Below, in pieces: positions 1 to 9,114 of a stretch of 64,000 nucleotides of DNA. Below the pieces are notes generated by a model that was not told the DNA's origin, did not search any database, and saw only the letters and a program-made list of their open reading frames with translations. Position numbers and translations under genes: made by a program. The stretch is from assembly GCF_002927045.1 (NCBI RefSeq), contig NZ_PRDW01000009.1:103236-167235 (forward strand), read 5' to 3'. Position 1 is the stretch's first letter; the number at the start of each line of letters is the position of its first letter. The DNA comes from Mycetohabitans endofungorum (GTDB lineage: Bacteria > Pseudomonadota > Gammaproteobacteria > Burkholderiales > Burkholderiaceae).

Positions 1-398
1 AACTCGGAGAGGCACGACAATGGAGTCCCGCGCTCGTCTTCAAATACTACTTCCGCAATGCGAATGCTGCGTTTCGTCCGTTCGTCGGAATCGGCGTAAG
101 CTACATCTGGTTCACCAACGCGCGGATCACGAATCCAACGTTTGTGTCGCAACAGTTGCATGGCCCGACCTCTGTGGATGTAGACAGCGCGTGGGCGCCA
201 GTGTTCAACGCCGGTTTCGCGTACAACTTCAACAAGCACATTTTCGCCAGCTTTTCCGTATCGTTCCTGCCATTTTCGACCGATGCCACACTGCATAGCG
301 TCGCGCAAACACCGGTTGGCGTGCGTAACGTCACGAGCCACACGCGCATCAAGCTGAATCCACTCGTCACGCTCCTAAACGTCGGCTACCGCTTCTGA
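1..398 (+). CDS. OmpW-family outer membrane protein, C-terminal part (5' end outside window)
   Basis: The frame is open from base 3 to a TGA at 396-398, giving 131 visible residues. The segments LVFKYYFRN, FRPFVGIGVSYIWF and FAYNFNKHIF, and the terminal GYRF with its final aromatic residue, are typical of the eight-stranded OmpW porin family. The final Phe is the usual outer-membrane assembly signal. OmpW proteins form small barrels with a hydrophobic channel in the outer membrane. The signal peptide and first strands are missing because the gene begins before the window. No partner gene follows directly. Confidence 0.85.
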   Translation, partial: LGEARQWSPALVFKYYFRNANAAFRPFVGIGVSYIWFTNARITNPTFVSQQLHGPTSVDVDSAWAPVFNAGFAYNFNKHIFASFSVSFLPFSTDATLHSVAQTPVGVRNVTSHTRIKLNPLVTLLNVGYRF

Positions 399-652
399 CG
401 ATCGACGCGCCGGGGGGGCGCCGTGCTGGCATTCTTCCACGCTGGGAGCGGCGCTTGCGGCTGTGCCGCCCGCTTTGGCCCATGCAACGCTGGCCTCCGT
501 AATGCCCGTCTTGACCGGCGCAGCTATCGCCAGCCTTGATCGGCACGGTGCCAACAATCTCCGGGTTGGCCTGCAATGTGCTTTACTGTGTCGGCACCGA
601 CAGCTGCATTGCGCACTGCCACCGCTGTTCAGTGCATTCACGCACGTCGCGT
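399..652. other. Intergenic stretch between ompW-like gene and DUF883 gene
   Basis: About 250 bases without a convincing reading frame. It contains short inverted repeats such as GGCAC-G-GTGCC near 540-550 and leads into an intrinsic terminator at 653-673. It may be a long 3' untranslated region of the ompW-like gene or a small RNA. I see no clear promoter. Confidence 0.35.
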
Positions 653-673
653 GCCACCCAGGGTGGCTTTTTT
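653..673 (+). terminator. Intrinsic terminator upstream of DUF883 gene
   Basis: A five-pair stem GCCAC/GTGGC with a five-base loop is followed directly by six T residues on the plus strand. It ends transcription coming from the OmpW-like gene or the spacer. It lies only 43 bases before the next start codon, so the DUF883 promoter either lies inside those 43 bases or reads through this terminator. Confidence 0.7.
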
Positions 674-716
674 GCAACACCGTCGAACATTTCGACACTA
701 TCTGGAGAAAGCTGTA

Positions 717-1091
717 ATGGCAAATTTGGAAAATACCCGCCAGGCGCTAGAGGATTCGTTCGACAAGACCGGTCGCCATGCGCAGCGTATCGCACACCAT
801 GGGCGTCATGCCGTGCAGGACGCCGGCGCCGAAGTACGTGAGCTGTTGTCCGAATTGGAAAATACGCTAACGGACAGTACTCAAGCCGATGTCGAGATTT
901 TGCGCCAGCAATTGCGGGACAAGATCGAAGCCACGCGCTCACGCTTGGGGGATGTCCAGGAGAACGTGAAACGCCGCGCGCAGGCCGCATGGGGCGGTGC
1001 GGACGAATATGTCCATGAGCGCCCATGGCAGGCCGTCGCTGCAGCTGCCGGCGCGGCGTTGCTGCTGGGTTTGTTACTGGGACGCGCTTAG
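717..1091 (+). CDS. DUF883 family (ElaB/YqjD-like) membrane-anchored protein
   Basis: A 124-residue protein. It has a long helical, charged N-terminal region (about residues 10-95) followed by the motif HERPWQAV and a C-terminal glycine/alanine/leucine transmembrane helix ending in GRA. This is the architecture of the ElaB/YqjD/DUF883 family, which in Escherichia coli anchors inactive ribosomes to the inner membrane. A GGAG box lies about 11 bases before the ATG. A longer in-frame reading from upstream is rejected because it crosses the terminator at 653-673 and has no family similarity. Function in this organism is inferred from the family. Confidence 0.88.
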   Translation: MANLENTRQALEDSFDKTGRHAQRIAHHGRHAVQDAGAEVRELLSELENTLTDSTQADVEILRQQLRDKIEATRSRLGDVQENVKRRAQAAWGGADEYVHERPWQAVAAAAGAALLLGLLLGRA

Positions 1092-1267
1092 CGACGCGCC
1101 GCGCCGTTAGCGGCGCGGCATTGTGATGCTGGCACGCACCACATTGACGGACCGACCATCTTGAGCCCCAGCCTCGCGCCGACGCGGATCGCCGCTAGTG
1201 TGTTTTCCGGCGCCAGTGTACCGCCACCCCGGTGCGCGACCACGCGCGGATAAGGCCAATCGGCCAC
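1088..1267 (-). pseudogene. ugpQ: Truncated glycerophosphodiester phosphodiesterase (ugpQ remnant)
   Basis: A GTG at 1267, preceded by a GAGGA box, opens a frame reading [14 protein letters not shown] and then APENTLAAI and LGLKM. These are the conserved N-terminal strand and the HRG/ENT active-site motifs of GDPD enzymes, which hydrolyse glycerophosphodiesters to glycerol-3-phosphate. Similarity stops after about 38 residues (near 1154), where the family normally continues with EFDV for another 200 residues. The rest of the short frame is unrelated. I see a deletion of most of the gene. Similarity ends at 1154 and the frame closes at 1088. Confidence 0.7.
1098..1119 (+). terminator. GC-rich hairpin after DUF883 gene
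   Basis: A perfect nine-pair stem GCCGCGCCG/CGGCGCGGC with loop TTAG starts seven bases after the stop codon. Only a poor T-tract follows (ATTGTGAT), so this is a terminator-like hairpin of moderate strength. Confidence 0.5.
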
Positions 1268-1337
1268 CTTGCATTCCTCACTTGAACAAAGGTGAAAGCA
1301 GCGCAAGTCGATGCGCGGGGAAGGCAAGCGTGAGAGT

Positions 1338-2516
1338 TTAGCCGTCGTCGATGACGAACAAACGGCGATATTCTTTCAGCGCATATCGGTCCGTCATCCC
1401 GGCGATGTAATGCGCTATGAGTCTAGCCTGCGTCGCCGCATCATCGCACTGGTAATCAGGCGGCAGCAAGCGCGGATCGTCCCGGAACGCATCGAACAGC
1501 CCCACGACCACGCGACGCGCCTTATTCGCCATGCGCATCACACGATAATGGCGATACAGGTTGTGAAGCAGGAACTGTTTGAGTTCGCGCGCTTGCGCCG
1601 CGATCGCGTCACTGTGCGCGACCAGCGGCGCCGATGCGCGAACCGCATCGACCGAGTCTGGCCTCGCCATCGCCAGGCGTTCAGCCGTCGCGCCGATCAA
1701 ATCGACGATCAACGTATTGATGATCCGCCGTATCGTTTCGTGGATTAGCCGCCGCCCATCCAACGTCGGATGGGCCTGCCTCGCCAATGCATGATGCGCG
1801 CGCCACAGTTCGACCGTATCGAGCTGCTCCAGGGCCAGCAGTCCCGAGCGCAGCCCATCGTCGATATCATGATTGTTGTACGCAATTTCGTCGGCAAGGT
1901 TGGCGATCTGCGCCTCGATGGAAGGTTGGCGCCCGTGCAGAAAGCGCTCGCCTAGCTCGCCCAAACGCCGCGCGTTTTCACGCGAGCAGTGCTTCAAGAT
2001 ACCCTCGCGGGTCTCAAAGCACAGATTCAGGCCGTTGAATCCGCCATAGTGCTCCTCCAACTCATCAACTACGGCCAGACTTTGCAGATTATGCTCGAAT
2101 CCACCGAACTCGCGCATGCATTCGTTCAGCGCATCCTGTCCGGCATGGCCGAACGGCGTATGCCCGAGATCGTGCGCCAACGAAATCGCCTCAACCAAGT
2201 CCTCGTTGACGCGCAGGTTACGCGCCACCGCACGCGCGATCTGCGCGACTTCCAGACTGTGGGTGAGTCGCGTGCGGAACAGGTCGCCCTCGTGATTAAC
2301 GAACACCTGCGTCTTGTACTCGAGGCGCCGGAACGCCGTCGAATGGATGATACGGTCCCGATCGCGTTGGAACTCGGTCCGGGAATCCGGCGCGGGTTCC
2401 AGATGACGGCGCCCGCGGGACAGCCGTGAAGACACCGCATACGGCGCCAGATGATCCTCGAGATCGCACAATGTCGGCACCCTATGCCGAAATTGACCTT
2501 CGTACGCATTCTTCAC
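1338..2516 (-). CDS. dgt: Deoxyguanosinetriphosphate triphosphohydrolase-like protein (HD domain)
   Basis: A 392-residue protein of the dGTPase-like HD family, which splits dNTPs into nucleoside and tripolyphosphate. Visible motifs are [39 protein letters not shown] and the metal-binding [13 protein letters not shown] second conserved block is [13 protein letters not shown]. The start is a GTG with an AAGGAG box nine bases upstream. An ATG at 2509 is out of frame. It lies downstream of aroB in the same direction, with a 68-base gap. The natural substrate is not evident from sequence. Confidence 0.92.
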   Translation of the reverse strand: MKNAYEGQFRHRVPTLCDLEDHLAPYAVSSRLSRGRRHLEPAPDSRTEFQRDRDRIIHSTAFRRLEYKTQVFVNHEGDLFRTRLTHSLEVAQIARAVARNLRVNEDLVEAISLAHDLGHTPFGHAGQDALNECMREFGGFEHNLQSLAVVDELEEHYGGFNGLNLCFETREGILKHCSRENARRLGELGERFLHGRQPSIEAQIANLADEIAYNNHDIDDGLRSGLLALEQLDTVELWRAHHALARQAHPTLDGRRLIHETIRRIINTLIVDLIGATAERLAMARPDSVDAVRASAPLVAHSDAIAAQARELKQFLLHNLYRHYRVMRMANKARRVVVGLFDAFRDDPRLLPPDYQCDDAATQARLIAHYIAGMTDRYALKEYRRLFVIDDG

Positions 2517-2584
2517 TTACCGACACTCCTTGAGCAACGACTGCTGCCGCCGTGCTTCAGCCGCTCGGACGCTGGGGCATGAAC

Positions 2585-3661
2585 TCAGATGCTCGCCGCC
2601 AGTGTCGCGCGCACATCAGCATCGGGCGCACCGGTGATCAGCGTGTCACCGATTCGCTTCAATAGGATGAACTTTATCGTACCGCTGTCCGCCTTCTTGT
2701 CGACCTGCATCAGTTCGACATACCGATCCGTGCCAAGTGCCGGCGCGCGCGTGGGCAAGTGCGCTGCGCCGATCAATCGGACCAGTCGCTCGCGCGTGAT
2801 CTCGTCCAGCAGGCCAAGCCGTACCGACAGGTCAGCGGCCATCACCATCCCACAACCGACCGCCTCGCCATGCAGCCACTGGCCATACCCGAGGCCGGCC
2901 TCGATTGCATGGCCGAACGTATGGCCGAAATTCAGTATCGCGCGCAAGCCTGCCTCGCGCTCGTCGGCGGCGACCACCTTCGCCTTTAACTCGCAGGAGC
3001 GCTTGACCGCCCGTGCCAGCGCCAATGCGTCACAATGATTCAACGCGTCGATATTCGCTTCGATCCAGTCAAAGAATGCCGGATCCGCGATAGCCGCTGT
3101 CTTAATGACCTCAGCGAGGCCGGCGGCACGCTCGCGCTGCGGCAGCGTGCCCAGCGTGCCGATGTCGGCGATCACCGCTTGCGGCTGGTAGAACGCGCCG
3201 ATCATGTTCTTGCCGAGCGGATGATTGATGCCGGTCTTGCCTCCGACCGACGAATCGACCTGGGACAGCAGCGTGGTCGGCACTTGGATGAACGGCACGC
3301 CCCGCAAGTAGCATGCGGCGGCAAAGCCGGTCATGTCGCCGACGACACCGCCACCTAGCGCGACCAACGTCACCTTACGGTCCGCATGCTGACCCAGCAA
3401 CGCATCGAATATCTGGTTCAGCGTTTGCCAGTTCTTGTGCGCTTCGCCATCGGGCAGCACGATCGTCTGCACGCGCTTGCCGGCACGCTCAAGCGCTGCC
3501 CGTACCCGCGTGCCGTACAGCGGCTCGACCGTGGTATTGGTCACAATGGCCACCGATGTCCCGCGAATATGCGGCGCGAACAACGCTTCCCGGTCGATCA
3601 AGTCCGCACCGATATGGATCGGGTAGGCGCGCTCGCCCAGTTCGACTTCGACATGGATCAT
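2585..3661 (-). CDS. aroB: 3-dehydroquinate synthase
   Basis: Second step of the shikimate pathway: converts DAHP to 3-dehydroquinate using NAD and zinc. The 358-residue protein shows the NAD-binding [14 protein letters not shown] block, the substrate loop [19 protein letters not shown] and the metal-site segments [12 protein letters not shown] and WLHGEAV. The ATG at 3661 gives the family N-terminus [18 protein letters not shown]. In-frame starts at 3682 and 3703 would overlap aroK and are less likely. It follows aroK closely, the usual aroK-aroB pair. Confidence 0.95.
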   Translation of the reverse strand: MIHVEVELGERAYPIHIGADLIDREALFAPHIRGTSVAIVTNTTVEPLYGTRVRAALERAGKRVQTIVLPDGEAHKNWQTLNQIFDALLGQHADRKVTLVALGGGVVGDMTGFAAACYLRGVPFIQVPTTLLSQVDSSVGGKTGINHPLGKNMIGAFYQPQAVIADIGTLGTLPQRERAAGLAEVIKTAAIADPAFFDWIEANIDALNHCDALALARAVKRSCELKAKVVAADEREAGLRAILNFGHTFGHAIEAGLGYGQWLHGEAVGCGMVMAADLSVRLGLLDEITRERLVRLIGAAHLPTRAPALGTDRYVELMQVDKKADSGTIKFILLKRIGDTLITGAPDADVRATLAASI

Positions 3662-3671
3662 ACGGGGCGAC

Positions 3672-4280
3672 TCAACAAGCATTGTCATGGGGCGGCAGGG
3701 CATCCTGCGGTGCGTCGCAGTCGGGCTGCGGGCGGATGCCGATCAGTTCCAGTTGCATGAGTACCATATTGACAAGACCATTGACGGTGGGCCGTCCGGT
3801 TTCAATCACGAAATGCGCGCATTCACGATACAGCGGATCCCGCAACTCGAACAGCGATTCCAGCTTACCGCGCGGATCGTCAGTCTGCAGCAGCGGACGA
3901 TTCTTGTCGCGACGGGTGCGCAGCCACAGGTCATGTGGCGTGGCGCGCAAATAAATGACAATACCGCGTGCATGCAGCCACTCACGGTTTTGGGGCCGCA
4001 TCACTGCGCCGCCGCCCGTCGCCAGGACTAGGCCTGGACGGCGCGTCAGCTCGTCGATGATCGCCGATTCCCGGTGGCGGAAGCCATCCTCCCCCTCGTG
4101 CTCGAATATCACAGGAATGCGCGCGCCCGTACGGGCTTCGATTTCGTGGTCGGAGTCGACGAAGGGGCGTCCGAGGCGACGGGCGACAGCACGGCCGACC
4201 GTCGTCTTTCCCGCCCCCATCAATCCGATGAAAAAAACGCTGGCGTTTGCCGTCGCGTCGAGCAACTGTGTCATTGACAT
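3672..4280 (-). CDS. aroK: Shikimate kinase
   Basis: ATP-dependent phosphorylation of shikimate, step five of aromatic amino acid synthesis. The 202-residue protein has a P-loop GLMGAGKTT (about residues 19-27), the substrate-binding DSDHEIE, the FRHRES arginine motif, LATGGGAV and the lid KNRPLL. It is slightly longer than the roughly 175-residue enteric enzymes, with a C-terminal extension. It ends 10 bases before the aroB start and is preceded by the secretin gene pilQ, as in other Burkholderiaceae. Confidence 0.95.
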   Translation of the reverse strand: MSMTQLLDATANASVFFIGLMGAGKTTVGRAVARRLGRPFVDSDHEIEARTGARIPVIFEHEGEDGFRHRESAIIDELTRRPGLVLATGGGAVMRPQNREWLHARGIVIYLRATPHDLWLRTRRDKNRPLLQTDDPRGKLESLFELRDPLYRECAHFVIETGRPTVNGLVNMVLMQLELIGIRPQPDCDAPQDALPPHDNAC

Positions 4281-4405
4281 GAATCTACTGGTCCGTCGCG
4301 CAGCTTAATTGCAAACGTTGTTGTTTGTCGAGGCCGCAGCGCAGTACCACCGTACTTATGAAGCCGGAACACGCATCGCGACGGGCGGCGCGGACGGTTT
4401 GCGCA

Positions 4406-6151
4406 TCACCCTTCATGCTGCCCCTCGGTTTCTTGTGCGTCCTGCTCGGCGGACTGTGACGGATCCGCCTCGGCAGGCCGTAGTGCGTTCGCCCCGGTTG
4501 CCTGCAGCCCAGTGACGACGGTGGGAGTAATCAATATGATCAATTCACTATGACGGTCACTTCGGGTCCGGTGCCGGAACAAAGCGCCGATCAGCGGGAT
4601 ATCACCCAGGATGGGCACGCGGGCCTCGTCTTGCCGATCGTCCTGCGAATAGATACCGCCAATCGCAACCGTGCCGCCGTTTTCAACCTCCACGCGCGTC
4701 TGCACCCGTTTCGTATGGATCGCCGGCCCATGTGACATCTCAGAGCCGACACTGTCTTTGGCAATGTCGAGGTCCAGTATCACATGTCCGCGAGGCGTGA
4801 TGCGCGGCTCAACTTCGAGCTTGAGCGTCGCGCGCCGAAACTGTACCGCGCTGCCCCGCTGCGTACGGGTCTGGTACGGTACTTCGGCCCCCTGCTCGAC
4901 CACGGCTTTGAAACGATCCGCGGTGATCACGCGCGGGCTCGATACCACGCGGCCGCGCCCTTGCATCTCCAGTGCATTCAGTTCGATGTCGAGCAGCCTC
5001 GATACCGACGCGCTCAGCAGCCCAATGCCCGCGCTGGCCGGCACAAACCCGGAAAGCGGGGCGGCCAACAGATCGACCATCGGCCCCCGCAGTCCCGCCC
5101 CGGTGCTACGCTGAGACGCCACTTCGCCACCGGATGTCGAGCTATCGCCACCGTCGCGCTTGAGCATCGCGACTCGTGCACCCAGCGCGCGGGAAAATCC
5201 ATCATCCGCCTCAACGATCCGCGCCTCGATCAACACCTGCCGGGTCGGCCGATCGATCGCGTGGATCAGCGACGCGATGTCGGCCAGCCGGCCGGGAACA
5301 TCGGTGACGAACAATTGATTGGTACGCGGGTCGGCATTCGCCGCACCGCGGCTGGACAACAGCCGCTGGCTGCCCGATGCGCAAATCATCGCCCGCACGT
5401 CTTCGGCCCGCTGATAATGAAGTTCGAACAGGCGGCTAGCCAGCGGCTCCAGCTGCAATCGTTTCGCGTGCACCTCCAGCAACGCGCGTTCTCGCGCCGC
5501 GATTTCGGCCGCCGGCGCGATCCATATCACATTGCCGCGTCGCTCCATTTCGAGTCCGTGCGCTTGCAGCAACGCAGCCAGTGCATGGGACCATCGCACG
5601 TCGACCAGATGCAGCGACACTTTTTTGCGAACCTTGTCACTGACGATGATGTTGGATCCCGTGAATTCGGCGAAGGCGCCGAGTACCGTGCTCAGTTCCG
5701 CGTCACGAAAAGTTAAGGATATCGGCCTAGCCGCGTCCGCACCATCGTGCACGTTTGTGCCGGAGCGCGAGCCGCTACGCGCGGCCGCTGGGGAGGCGGA
5801 AGACCCGTCGCCATCCCGCGCGTCGGCCTTCGGCGCCGGCAACGGCGTCTGCGCGGGTATGGGTCCGGACGCTGGTGTAAGTGTAGGTGTGGACGCGAGT
5901 GTAGGCGTGGACGCAAGCCTCGGCACGGGCCCACGGCGAGCTGCCGGCGCCCCCGCCGCCATCGCCGAGCTTGGCAGTTGCAACATGCGCATATCGTGCT
6001 CGGCCATGGCATGCGACACGGGCCGCACTGTGGCCAACGACGCGCGGGCATCAGCCAGCGCCCCGGCAAGCCCGAAAAGCGCAACGCCCATCGTGGCTAC
6101 GAAACACCGTGCCGCCACGCGACGCGTGTTGCCAAATCGAACGCTGCTCAC
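4406..6151 (-). CDS. pilQ: Type IV pilus/competence secretin PilQ
   Basis: A 581-residue outer-membrane secretin. After a basic N-terminus and hydrophobic signal segment (ending ALADARA) comes a proline/alanine-rich linker. Next is an STN/N0 domain beginning ISLTFRDAELSTVLGAF, an N1 repeat with TNQLFVTD and RQVLIEARIVE, and the secretin core with VPYQT, LEVEPRITP, VQTRVEVENGGTVAIGG and VPILGDIPLIGALF. The start is a GTG whose last bases overlap the TGA of the upstream gene (GTGA), implying translational coupling. A later ATG at 6091 is an alternative. It probably forms the pore for DNA uptake or pilus extrusion. Confidence 0.9.
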   Translation of the reverse strand: MSSVRFGNTRRVAARCFVATMGVALFGLAGALADARASLATVRPVSHAMAEHDMRMLQLPSSAMAAGAPAARRGPVPRLASTPTLASTPTLTPASGPIPAQTPLPAPKADARDGDGSSASPAAARSGSRSGTNVHDGADAARPISLTFRDAELSTVLGAFAEFTGSNIIVSDKVRKKVSLHLVDVRWSHALAALLQAHGLEMERRGNVIWIAPAAEIAARERALLEVHAKRLQLEPLASRLFELHYQRAEDVRAMICASGSQRLLSSRGAANADPRTNQLFVTDVPGRLADIASLIHAIDRPTRQVLIEARIVEADDGFSRALGARVAMLKRDGGDSSTSGGEVASQRSTGAGLRGPMVDLLAAPLSGFVPASAGIGLLSASVSRLLDIELNALEMQGRGRVVSSPRVITADRFKAVVEQGAEVPYQTRTQRGSAVQFRRATLKLEVEPRITPRGHVILDLDIAKDSVGSEMSHGPAIHTKRVQTRVEVENGGTVAIGGIYSQDDRQDEARVPILGDIPLIGALFRHRTRSDRHSELIILITPTVVTGLQATGANALRPAEADPSQSAEQDAQETEGQHEG

Positions 6152-7194
6152 CCGTAGCCCTCCGCTGGTGGCGCCGATGGTCCATGATTGCTGCGCCCGG
6201 CCTCCCAAGCTGCGTCGTCGGCAATTGCCCCCGCCGCCAAGTCGGCGCCATCGCCTGGGGCGGCTGGTAGGCGGGGTTTGATCGCGTCGACCACGGCGAT
6301 CCGGCGCGACCCGCTCCATATCGTGCCGATCCACACCGGTGACGTGACCGATGCCATGCGAGTCTGGCGTGCGCGGGACCCACTAAAAGGATCCGATGGC
6401 AACGGCGAAGGTGGGTTGCCGGTACGCCTGCGGTCGGCATCGACGCCTCGCTCGACAGCGGCATCCCGGCTGGCATCATGCACGCGAACAGCATCCGCCG
6501 CCAGGCTGCGCGTCGGCAACGGCACGCGGGGCTCGCGTACCCACTCGCGGCCGCAGCCAGCTGCAGCGAGACCGGGTCCACCGCGCATTCCGTATATCGT
6601 CAATAGGGCGCGCAACGAGAGTTGCCCACCGTCCGCTTTCAGTTGGACCTCGTCGGGTATCGCGATCACCGGCAGCGCGCTCAGCGAGCCGAGAAAGGAC
6701 CATGCGCCGATAAAGTCGCCGGATGCGGCCAGCCTAGCCGTCTGCCGGTCGACTGCTTGCGCCCCCTCGCCTCGGCGTTCTCCCACCGCGACTTCGGCAA
6801 CAGGCTCGACGCTGTCGAGTAACAGGCCCGCACGTGCTGCCAACGTGTCGATCCGTTGCATGTGCTGTGCGATGTCCGGATCGATCCGCACAGCACGCAC
6901 CTTTTCCAACTGGCGCCTGAGTGCGGGCAACGCGCTGACTTGCCGATGAGCTTGCGCAGTCTTTGCACGCAACCCAGCCACCGCCACGGCCTCGGCGCGC
7001 ATGCGCTCGTCGTGCGAGGATTGCGACACGTACAGCGTGCCGCCGAACGACAACGCGGCCAACGCCCCCATCGCGATACGAAACTGCATGGCCGGCCACT
7101 GCTCCAGCGGCCGCGCCAATGCCCGCCACGACGCAAGCAGCGCCGCCTGGCCGCGTAAACCGTATGGGGAAGCATCGATTGTGTGCGCCATCAT
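6148..7194 (-). CDS. PilO-like inner membrane protein with PilP-like tail
   Basis: A 348-residue protein. The N-terminal half has one membrane helix (about residues 39-57, after MQFRIAMG), a coiled-coil stretch and a compact domain ending SLRALLTIYGM, as in PilO. The C-terminal half carries DPFSG and then WIGTIWSGSRRIAVVDA, as in PilP lipoproteins that bind the secretin, but has no lipobox of its own. The last 45 residues do not resemble PilP. I read it as a PilO-PilP fusion whose tail has diverged or frameshifted. The start ATG overlaps the pilN stop (ATGA). Confidence 0.65.
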   Translation of the reverse strand: MMAHTIDASPYGLRGQAALLASWRALARPLEQWPAMQFRIAMGALAALSFGGTLYVSQSSHDERMRAEAVAVAGLRAKTAQAHRQVSALPALRRQLEKVRAVRIDPDIAQHMQRIDTLAARAGLLLDSVEPVAEVAVGERRGEGAQAVDRQTARLAASGDFIGAWSFLGSLSALPVIAIPDEVQLKADGGQLSLRALLTIYGMRGGPGLAAAGCGREWVREPRVPLPTRSLAADAVRVHDASRDAAVERGVDADRRRTGNPPSPLPSDPFSGSRARQTRMASVTSPVWIGTIWSGSRRIAVVDAIKPRLPAAPGDGADLAAGAIADDAAWEAGRSNHGPSAPPAEGYG

Positions 7195-7910
7195 GAAGCC
7201 TCTCCAGCGTGGACGGACTGCTCCACACCTCGCGCAACCACACGCTGCTCATGCGGCGACATCAACGGCCGCGTACCGGCGTGGGTCAACCGCGCAGTAA
7301 AGTTGAACGCGCCAGCAGGCGTGGTGCGACCTGTGTCGGCGGCCTCACGATCAGGCGGCACGCGCCGAAACGACAGGACGCTGGTCGAAACCACGCCTGG
7401 CGCATGCCGCAATTCATTTAGCCATGCAGATAAAGCGGACTGGCCAGTGGCTTGCCCGCTGACGAAGGTCTCGTCGCCGTGCCGACTCAGTTCGGTCAGG
7501 CGCACGTCATGGGCTGCGGCCCTTGACAGACGGTCGAGCAGCGCGAGCAACTGATCCCTGCGCACCGCGCGTTGTGTCGCGTGCTCGCAAAACGCGCGGT
7601 AGGCACCCAGTTCGGCCTGCAGGCTGGCGTACTCGGCCATCGGAATCGCTGCAGCCGTAAGGTCACTTTCGAGCCGTTGCCGGTTCTGCTCAGCCGCGAT
7701 GTCATTGCGTCCGGCGGCGGCCGCCACAATCGCCGCGACCCCAACGCCGCCCAACGCGGCACACGCGGCACTAAACGCTCTGCGTTGACGAACTCTGCGT
7801 CGGCGCCGCGCGCGATGGGGCAACAGATTGAAACCGCCAAGGTCCCCAAGCAGCAACGCACATGCCGCACGGCAACGCCCGTCACGAGCCCTCGCTGACA
7901 CACCACTCAT
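7191..7910 (-). CDS. pilN: PilN-like pilus assembly protein
   Basis: A 239-residue protein with the PilN hallmark FNLLPHRARRRR near residues 27-38, followed by a membrane helix (about 46-66), a coiled-coil segment and a small periplasmic domain. PilN pairs with PilO and binds the PilM ATPase-like protein in the alignment complex of type IV pili. The ATG overlaps the pilM stop (ATGA at 7907-7910). The roughly 25 residues before FNLLP are longer than usual, so an internal TTG start is possible. Confidence 0.7.
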   Translation of the reverse strand: MSGVSARARDGRCRAACALLLGDLGGFNLLPHRARRRRRVRQRRAFSAACAALGGVGVAAIVAAAAGRNDIAAEQNRQRLESDLTAAAIPMAEYASLQAELGAYRAFCEHATQRAVRRDQLLALLDRLSRAAAHDVRLTELSRHGDETFVSGQATGQSALSAWLNELRHAPGVVSTSVLSFRRVPPDREAADTGRTTPAGAFNFTARLTHAGTRPLMSPHEQRVVARGVEQSVHAGEAS

Positions 7911-8887
7911 TCGAGCACCCCGCGCATCGCGAGCCCGAAGGCGACGGCATACGCCGGACTGTTGCTGCACGGTTGTGCGGCGATCGACGCGCGGCAAAAC
8001 GGCGCACACCGGAATAACTGCGGATCGCATCCAAGCGCGCCGCGCAACGCATCGAAATCGAGTCCCGCGGCCGCGATCGCGGCAACCTCGCCGCCCACCA
8101 CGGCTCCCGAGAGGTCGTCAGAGGCCAGCGCGTCACGCAGCGCGTCCAATATCGGGCCCCGGTGCCCGGATAACGCATGCCACTCACGCCGTACCATCGT
8201 GCCGCGCAGCAGCCACGCATACACAGTGCCACCGCCGACCCATATCGCGCACCAGCAACAACCGGCGGGCAACACGAGTGCACCATGCAACCGACACGCA
8301 CGCAGTGCGGCCGCAGCCTCGCCGTCTACCGTACTGAGCACGATGTTCGCAGCCGCTGCCGTGGCGATCCGTATATCGAGCCAATCACGCGAAGCGGCGG
8401 TGATCGTCACCGCGTCGGGATCGTCGTCCCGATCCGCCATGAGCCAATCGACGACGATCGACGATGGATCCACGCCGAACAGGCGTTCGGCCTCGGCCAG
8501 CACGGCCGGCTCCAATTCGTCGAACGCGGCGCACGCGTGCTGCGCCGAAGCGAGGCCAGGTGTGCGGCGTGCCAACTCGGCGAGCGAGGTCACGCCCGTG
8601 TAGGTCACCGCCGGCGGCAACGCCATCGCGTATCGCACACCGGCGAGAGACCGCCGTATCGGAATACCGTCGCGCAATACGCTCAATGCCCGCGACACGC
8701 ATTCGGGCCGCAAAATTTCGCCATCATCCACCACGCCCGCCGGCAGCGGTTGCGCCGCCAGGTGCTCGACGCGCACGTCGGCGCCGTCAGCCAGCCTGCG
8801 GCTGGCCACCGCCATCCGGATTTCCGACGGCGTAATGTCGATTCCTGCCGCGAACCGGCGTCCAACGGACAATAAAGCATTCTGCAT
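7907..8887 (-). CDS. pilM: PilM-like actin-fold pilus assembly protein
   Basis: A 326-residue cytoplasmic protein with FAAGIDITPSEIRMAVASR at the N-terminus. This matches the opening of the actin-like ATPase fold of PilM/HofM, but glycine-rich nucleotide-binding motifs are weak. It starts the coupled pilM-pilN-pilO/P-pilQ run, whose members overlap by four bases, so they are almost certainly one transcript. The ATG at 8887 is chosen for the strong AAGGGAGGG box just upstream. An earlier in-frame start near 9013 lies inside the shared promoter region with mrcA. Confidence 0.72.
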   Translation of the reverse strand: MQNALLSVGRRFAAGIDITPSEIRMAVASRRLADGADVRVEHLAAQPLPAGVVDDGEILRPECVSRALSVLRDGIPIRRSLAGVRYAMALPPAVTYTGVTSLAELARRTPGLASAQHACAAFDELEPAVLAEAERLFGVDPSSIVVDWLMADRDDDPDAVTITAASRDWLDIRIATAAAANIVLSTVDGEAAAALRACRLHGALVLPAGCCWCAIWVGGGTVYAWLLRGTMVRREWHALSGHRGPILDALRDALASDDLSGAVVGGEVAAIAAAGLDFDALRGALGCDPQLFRCAPFCRASIAAQPCSNSPAYAVAFGLAMRGVLE

Positions 8888-9082
8888 GTTCCCTCCCTTG
8901 CTTCGCCGCGTCGGCCGGAAACCGCTCCGGCTCTGCGCTCGACGAAGCATGCAGACATTGTTGCGAGCTGCGCCGCCGCCGAACATTCGGCTGATCGGCC
9001 AGCGGCGGCTCACTCACGCCACGTCGCGTCCACAATAGGCATCCTTGCGGACAAGGGGATCAGTCGTGTCAGCCCGCCCCGC

Positions 9083-9088
9083 TATAAT
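9083..9088 (+). promoter_or_regulatory. Candidate -10 element of mrcA
   Basis: A perfect TATAAT lies 26 bases before the mrcA start in the divergent pilM/mrcA spacer. The hexamer 17 bases upstream is a poor -35, so activation or a weak basal promoter is likely. Confidence 0.45.
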
Positions 9089-9114
9089 CGCGAGTTCGTG
9101 TTTTTGGTATTCCC

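Noticed and set aside
5747..6157. Arginine-rich plus-strand frame opposite pilQ
   Set aside because: It overlaps the pilQ signal and linker region in antisense and has no ribosome site or homology.
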